A DNA stretch of 46,973 nucleotides from JBBAGE01 sp041655055 (lineage in GTDB: Bacteria > Pseudomonadota > Alphaproteobacteria > Rhodobacterales > Rhodobacteraceae), in the NCBI GenBank assembly GCA_041655055.1, contig JBBAGE010000002.1, positions 1 to 46,973 of the forward strand, in the 5' to 3' direction. A program made the position numbers and the translations under genes. This document shows, in pieces, positions 42,690 to 46,973 of this stretch. Position 1 is the first letter of the stretch, and every line of letters starts with the position of its first letter. The notes under the pieces are model-generated. The model saw nothing but the letters and a program-made list of their open reading frames with translations. It made no database searches and was not told the origin of the DNA.

Positions 42690-43052
42690 ATGATCACAGA
42701 AATCATCATATCGCTGTTGCTGGTGATCGGCGGCATATTCGGGCTGGTGGGATCGCTGGGGCTGGTGAAACTGTCCGATCCGATGGCGCGGCTGCATGTG
42801 CCGACCAAGGCCACCACGCTGGGGGTGGGCAGTATCCTGATCGCCTCGATGCTGTTTTTCGCGCTGGTGTGGGGGGTGTTTTCCTTTCACGAATTGCTGA
42901 TCACGCTGTTTTTGTTCCTCTCTGCACCGATTTCGGCGCATTTCATCGCCAAGGCCTATCTGCACAGCTATTCGCGCGCCGACAAGGTGCCACCTACCGG
43001 CACCGGCGCGCCATGGGGCACCTATGGCAAGGATGCCGCCCCCGAGGAATGA
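42690..43052 (+). CDS. mrpG: Mrp antiporter subunit G
   Basis: A 120-residue last subunit. Helix 1 is SLLLVIGGIFGLVGSLGLV; the family block LSDPMARLHVPTKATTLGVG follows; helices 2 and 3 are SILIASMLFFALVWG and LLITLFLFLSAPISAHFIAKA. The C-terminal tail (DKVPPTGTGAPWGTYG) is Gly/Pro-rich and cytoplasmic. It ends three bases from the stop of the converging PerM-like gene. Confidence 0.94.
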   Translation: MITEIIISLLLVIGGIFGLVGSLGLVKLSDPMARLHVPTKATTLGVGSILIASMLFFALVWGVFSFHELLITLFLFLSAPISAHFIAKAYLHSYSRADKVPPTGTGAPWGTYGKDAAPEE

Positions 43053-43055
43053 TGC

Positions 43056-44108
43056 CTAAGCCCGCCCGTCGTTTGACAGCAGAATCGCGATCGGGCGGGT
43101 CGCGTCGATCGCGCCCAGAATGGACAGGATGATCACCGTCATCGGAATGGCCAGCACCGCCCCCGACAGCCCCCAAAGCGCATACCAGCTTGCAAGGCTG
43201 AGCAGCACCACCAGCGGGCTGAGGTTCAGCCGCCGCCCGATCAGCGGCGGTTCCACCGCCCAGCTTACGATCACCTGAATAAGCGTCAGCACCACCAGCG
43301 CCACAACGGTTTCGCGCAGGCTGCCGCTTTGGGCAAGCGTGGTCAGCACCGGAAAGGCCACGGCGATGATCGATCCCAGATAGGGAATATAGTTCAACAC
43401 GCCGATGACGATGGCCCAGAACCCCGCCAGTTCGATCCCCAGCAGCAACATCGCGACATAAGACACCAGCGCCAGAATGATATTGACCAGCGTTTTGACC
43501 GCCAGAAAGCCGCCGATGCGCTCGTTCACATGGCGCGAAATGGTCAGGATGCGGTCAACGCCGGCGGAATCGCGCACCGCCAGATGCAGCTTTTTCACGA
43601 AACCGGTGTATTCGATCAACAGAAATACAGTGTAAAGGATTACCAGCAGGATCAGCCCGCCAAGGCTGCCAAGTGCCGCCAGCGCCGAGCGTGCAATCGC
43701 CTGGGTGTTGAACTGGCCGAACATCAATTCGGCAATCCCGTCGGCCCACTGTTCATCAAGCCCGAAGCGGATCAGCATCCCGTCCAGAAACTGAATGATA
43801 TTGGTCTGATAAATCGGCAGGCGTTCCACCAGCACTTCGATATTCACCCGGATCTGGATCGCCATCACCACCAGCCCGACGATAAAGATCACCAGCACCA
43901 CCATATGGCGCAGCCACAAAGGCGTGCGCCCGATGAAACGCACCGTGCCCAGCCATTCGACCACCCGCCACAGCACAAAGGCCGCCACCACCGCAAAGGC
44001 CAGCGGGATCAGGATCGTCTGCCCCAGATACATCACCCATGTCACCAAGACGAATAACCCAAGAAAGGCAAAAGCGGGCATCAGCGTTTGAAAACGACCA
44101 TTGGGCAT
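43056..44108 (-). CDS. AI-2E family (PerM-like) membrane transporter
   Basis: A 350-residue inner-membrane protein of the AI-2E/PerM family, with two N-terminal helices, a central loop domain (IRVNIEVLVERLPIYQTNI) and a C-terminal bundle. Family segments are GGFLAVKTLVNIILA, GVLNYIPYLGSIIAVAFPVL and IVSWAVEPPLIGRRLNLSPLVVLLSL. Members range from autoinducer-2 export to sodium/proton exchange; some halophile members exchange sodium, which would fit the Mrp neighbour, but the substrate is not shown by sequence. The ATG at 44108 has CAGGAC upstream. Confidence 0.92.
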   Translation of the reverse strand: MPNGRFQTLMPAFAFLGLFVLVTWVMYLGQTILIPLAFAVVAAFVLWRVVEWLGTVRFIGRTPLWLRHMVVLVIFIVGLVVMAIQIRVNIEVLVERLPIYQTNIIQFLDGMLIRFGLDEQWADGIAELMFGQFNTQAIARSALAALGSLGGLILLVILYTVFLLIEYTGFVKKLHLAVRDSAGVDRILTISRHVNERIGGFLAVKTLVNIILALVSYVAMLLLGIELAGFWAIVIGVLNYIPYLGSIIAVAFPVLTTLAQSGSLRETVVALVVLTLIQVIVSWAVEPPLIGRRLNLSPLVVLLSLASWYALWGLSGAVLAIPMTVIILSILGAIDATRPIAILLSNDGRA

Positions 44109-44309
44109 CGGGCTGTCCTGACTGGTTTGGGGCTCGGCGCTTGTTGATCCGGTGATATCGCCCGCAAGGCAAGGTTAAAATGGAAATTCCGCTCACGCTT
44201 GCTTGAACTCGCAACCTTGCTGGGCAACAAATAGGATTTGCGCCGCCGGCGGAACCAAAGCGCAGGGCGGCGCTTGACCCAAGGGCAGTTGAGCTGGCGA
44301 GGAATTTTC

Positions 44310-46973
44310 GTGGATCAGCACACCGCATTCCGGCTGTTGGCCGAAGAAACCATTCCCGAGCTGCGCGGGCGTGCCTGCCTTTATCAGCATCGCGCCACCG
44401 GGGCGCAAGTTTTGTCGGTGGTCAATGATGATCCCAACAAGGTATTCGGCATCACCTTTCGCACGCTGCCGGGCGATTCCACCGGGGTTGCGCATATTCT
44501 GGAACATGCGGTTTTGTCGGGATCGCGCCGCTATCCGCTGCGTAAACCCTTTGTCGAATTGCTTAAGGGGTCGATGCAGACCTATCTGAATGCGATGACC
44601 TGGCCGGATATGACCTGTTACCCGGTCGCAAGCCAGAATGTGCAGGATTTCCACAACCTTGTGGATGTCTATCTCGATGCCGTGTTCTTTCCGCGCCTGA
44701 CCGAGGACACGTTCCGCCAGGAAGCATGGCATTACGCGCCCCGGGGCGATGCGCTGGAACTGCAAGGCGTTGTCTATAACGAGATGAAGGGCTTTTTCTC
44801 ATCCCCGCGCGGGGTGCTGGATGAAGCCACGCGCCGCGCACTGTTTCCCGATACGGTCTATGGGCTGGGCTATGGCGGCGATCCTGATGCGATTCCCGAT
44901 CTGACCCTGCCTTTGATGCGCGCGTTTCACCGCCGTTTTTATACGCCCGCCAATGCGCTGGCGTGGTTTTCGGGCGATGATGATCCGGCGCAGCGGCTTG
45001 ATATTGTGGGCCGGTATTTCGACGAAGCGGCGTCGGGTGAACCCGCGAACACGGCCCCGCAGCCCGCCTTTGATACCCCGCGCAGCCTGCGCGCCAGCTA
45101 TCCGGGCACGCCTGTGGCCGCTGGCCCGCGCCGCGACGGGTTTGTATCCATGGCCTGGGCGCTTGATCCGCCCGCCACGCGCACGGGGCGGCTGGCCTGG
45201 GCTTTGCTTGATCATCTGCTGGTGGGGCAGGCCGGCGCGATCCGGCGCGCGCTGATCGATGGCGGTTTCGGCGAGGATCTGATCCAAAGCGGCTTTGCCG
45301 AGGAAACCTTGCAGCCGATGTTTCGCATCGGGCTTTCCGGCGTTGATCCGGCGCGGTTCGATGAGGTTTGCGATGTGATCCTTGCGACATTGCACCGGGT
45401 GCTGGCCGACGGGTTTGATGTAGCCGCACTTGAGGGGGCGCTGAATACGCTGGAGTTTCGCCTGCGCGAAGGGCCACAGGGCCATATGCCCGCAGGTCTG
45501 GTGGCGATGCTTGAGGCGCTCAAGACATGGCGCCATGACGGCGCGCCGTTTTCGCAACTGCATTACCTGGGCGAAATGGCCGAATTGCGTCAGGCGCTGG
45601 CCGAAGGCGCGCTGCTGTTTGAACCGATGATCGAACGTGATCTGCTGGAAAACCCCCATCGTGCCGCGGTGTTGCTGCAGGCTGATCCCGATCTGGCTGC
45701 CGCGCGCGCGGGGGCCGAGGCCGCCCGCCTTGCCGCCCTGCGCGAAAGCATGGGGGATGCTGGCTTTGCCCGGATCGCTGACGCCCATCAGGCCCTGCAG
45801 GCGGCGCAGGCCCGCCCCGATACGCCGGCGGAACTGGCCTCGGTTCCGGTGCTGGCGCTGGCCGATCTGCCCCGCCGGTTCGAACCCGATATGGTCGAGG
45901 TGATGCGCGAAGCACAGGCGGCCGTGCTTTGGCAGGAGCCGGCGGTCAGCGGTATCACCCATGTCGATCTGGGCTTTGATCTGGGCGATCTGCCCGCCGG
46001 TTGGTGGCCCTATGCGCGGCTTTTGGGCGTGGCGATGGTTCAGACGGGCACGCGCACGCAAGATCACACAGCCTTTGCCCGGCGCGTGGCTGCGAAAACC
46101 GGCGGGATTTCCCCGGTGCTGGACGCCCGGCCGATCTGGGCACAGGGCGGGCGCGGGGCCTGGCTTTTTCTGCGCACCAGCGCGCTTGATGGCAATATCG
46201 CCCATCTTGTCGCCATATTTGAGGATGCCTTGCTGCATGCGCGGTTTGATGATGTCGCGCGGCTGCGCGAATTGGTGCTGCAGGAAATGGCGCAGGTTGA
46301 GGGGGCGCTGATCCCGGCGGGCCATGATTTCGTCGATCGGCGGCTGCGCGCGGGCTATCACCGGATGGGCGCGCTGGACGAGGGTGCGAATGGCACTGCA
46401 TATCTGGCGTTTCTGCGCAGCCTGCTGGCCGATTGGGCGCATATGTCCGAACCGCTGGCCGCGCGGCTGGCGACATTGCGCGCCTGGCTGGTGCGGCCTG
46501 CGCATATGGTTTGCTCGATCGCGGCGGCGCCCCGGATGCGCGGGATCATCGCGCCCAATATCCGGCATCTGATCGCTGCGCTGGATATGCCCGATGTGCC
46601 GCTGCCTGACATCGCCGCACCCGACGTGCCCAACCCGCAAGCGCTGGCGCTCGACGTGCCATCGGCGGTGAATTTCGTGGGCGTGGCGCATGATCTTTAC
46701 CCCACCGGCCTGCCGCCCACCGGCGCGTCCGAGGCGGCGGCGCGCTATCTGAATGCCACATGGCTGTGGGATCAGGTGCGGGTGCGCGGCGGTGCCTATG
46801 GCGGGCAAAGCCGCTTTGATCCCGCAAGCGGGGTGATGACCCTGCTGTCCTATCGCGATCCGCATGTTCTGGCGACGCTGGATGTATTCGCGGGCGCGGC
46901 GCGATTCTTGCAACAAGATATCAGCACGCGTGATGTCACCCGCGCCATTATCGGCGGCATTGGCGCGCTGGAT
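44310..46973 (+). CDS. M16C-family zinc metallopeptidase, PreP-like (cut by window edge)
   Basis: The first 888 codons of a large insulinase-family peptidase resembling PreP, which degrades free signal and transit peptides in organelles. The inverted zinc motif HILEH is at residues 62-66 (catalytic Glu65) in GVAHILEHAVLSGS, and the distal ligand is Glu158 in VVYNEMKGFF. FVELLKGSMQTYLNAMTWPD is also typical. The start is the GTG at 44310 with GAGGAA upstream; no ATG is available before the domain. The frame is open to the end of the window, and perhaps 80 residues are missing. It is divergent from the PerM-like gene. Confidence 0.93.
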   Translation, partial: MDQHTAFRLLAEETIPELRGRACLYQHRATGAQVLSVVNDDPNKVFGITFRTLPGDSTGVAHILEHAVLSGSRRYPLRKPFVELLKGSMQTYLNAMTWPDMTCYPVASQNVQDFHNLVDVYLDAVFFPRLTEDTFRQEAWHYAPRGDALELQGVVYNEMKGFFSSPRGVLDEATRRALFPDTVYGLGYGGDPDAIPDLTLPLMRAFHRRFYTPANALAWFSGDDDPAQRLDIVGRYFDEAASGEPANTAPQPAFDTPRSLRASYPGTPVAAGPRRDGFVSMAWALDPPATRTGRLAWALLDHLLVGQAGAIRRALIDGGFGEDLIQSGFAEETLQPMFRIGLSGVDPARFDEVCDVILATLHRVLADGFDVAALEGALNTLEFRLREGPQGHMPAGLVAMLEALKTWRHDGAPFSQLHYLGEMAELRQALAEGALLFEPMIERDLLENPHRAAVLLQADPDLAAARAGAEAARLAALRESMGDAGFARIADAHQALQAAQARPDTPAELASVPVLALADLPRRFEPDMVEVMREAQAAVLWQEPAVSGITHVDLGFDLGDLPAGWWPYARLLGVAMVQTGTRTQDHTAFARRVAAKTGGISPVLDARPIWAQGGRGAWLFLRTSALDGNIAHLVAIFEDALLHARFDDVARLRELVLQEMAQVEGALIPAGHDFVDRRLRAGYHRMGALDEGANGTAYLAFLRSLLADWAHMSEPLAARLATLRAWLVRPAHMVCSIAAAPRMRGIIAPNIRHLIAALDMPDVPLPDIAAPDVPNPQALALDVPSAVNFVGVAHDLYPTGLPPTGASEAAARYLNATWLWDQVRVRGGAYGGQSRFDPASGVMTLLSYRDPHVLATLDVFAGAARFLQQDISTRDVTRAIIGGIGALD

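Noticed and set aside
1..46973. tRNA, rRNA, CRISPR arrays, insertion sequences, prophage
   Set aside because: None seen on either strand: no cloverleaf-like CCA ends in the gaps, no regularly spaced repeats, and no transposase, integrase or phage protein among the frames.

Overview
This GC-rich window is chromosomal DNA of an alphaproteobacterium, almost certainly a member of the Rhodobacterales (Rhodobacter/Roseobacter relatives). The evidence is the gene content: a RpoH with a clear RpoH box, a short-form HisG paired with HisZ, adenosylcobalamin-dependent ribonucleotide reductase NrdJ, a DUF1489 protein, a Hint-domain protein, a six-gene Mrp/Pha antiporter with fused A and B subunits, and xdhABC joined to a BMP-type ABC transporter. 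No tRNA, rRNA, CRISPR array, transposase or phage gene is visible, so this is a mostly core region with a few accessory spots.

Layout. 1-2859: the 3' end of gshB, a 1.07-kb gene-free stretch with a degenerate direct repeat, and comM on the minus strand with a CtrA-like site upstream. 2923-4022: a minus-strand pair, histidine phosphatase and cobU (cobalamin assembly). 4129-7770: a plus-strand run of rpoH, coaBC, dut and a membrane-anchored moeB. 7773-10414: a secreted SH3b protein, csbD behind a GGAAC-N17-GTT promoter, and panB-panC. 10525-19859: one minus-strand purine operon, xdhA-xdhB-xdhC followed by the ATPase, two permeases and binding protein of a BMP-family importer. 19860-20410: a 551-bp gap with hairpins and an inverted pair of repeat ends. 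20411-28224: dnaE, a lipoprotein, slyX, then hisS-hisZ-hisG. 28226-33405: DUF1489, a Hint protein, nrdJ and DUF2125. 33474-37061: a ChaC-like gene and a two-gene MotA/MotB-like pair. 37187-43052: the Mrp antiporter. 43056-end: a PerM-like membrane protein and a truncated PreP-like M16 peptidase.

Links between genes. CoA synthesis appears twice (panBC and coaBC). Cobalamin appears as a synthesis gene (cobU) and a consumer (nrdJ). Nucleotide metabolism and replication appear as dut, nrdJ, dnaE and the xanthine operon. Glutathione appears as its synthetase and a probable degrading enzyme. The Mrp antiporter points to sodium or alkaline pH handling.

The least explained item is the pair at 34127-37061: a proton-channel subunit of the MotA/TolQ type and a MotB/OmpA-type partner with about 390 residues of predicted coiled coil between its membrane anchor and its peptidoglycan-binding domain. 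It has no flagellar, Tol or Zorya neighbours. The second notable item is the CtrA-like site in front of comM, which would tie this gene to gene transfer agent or DNA uptake control.
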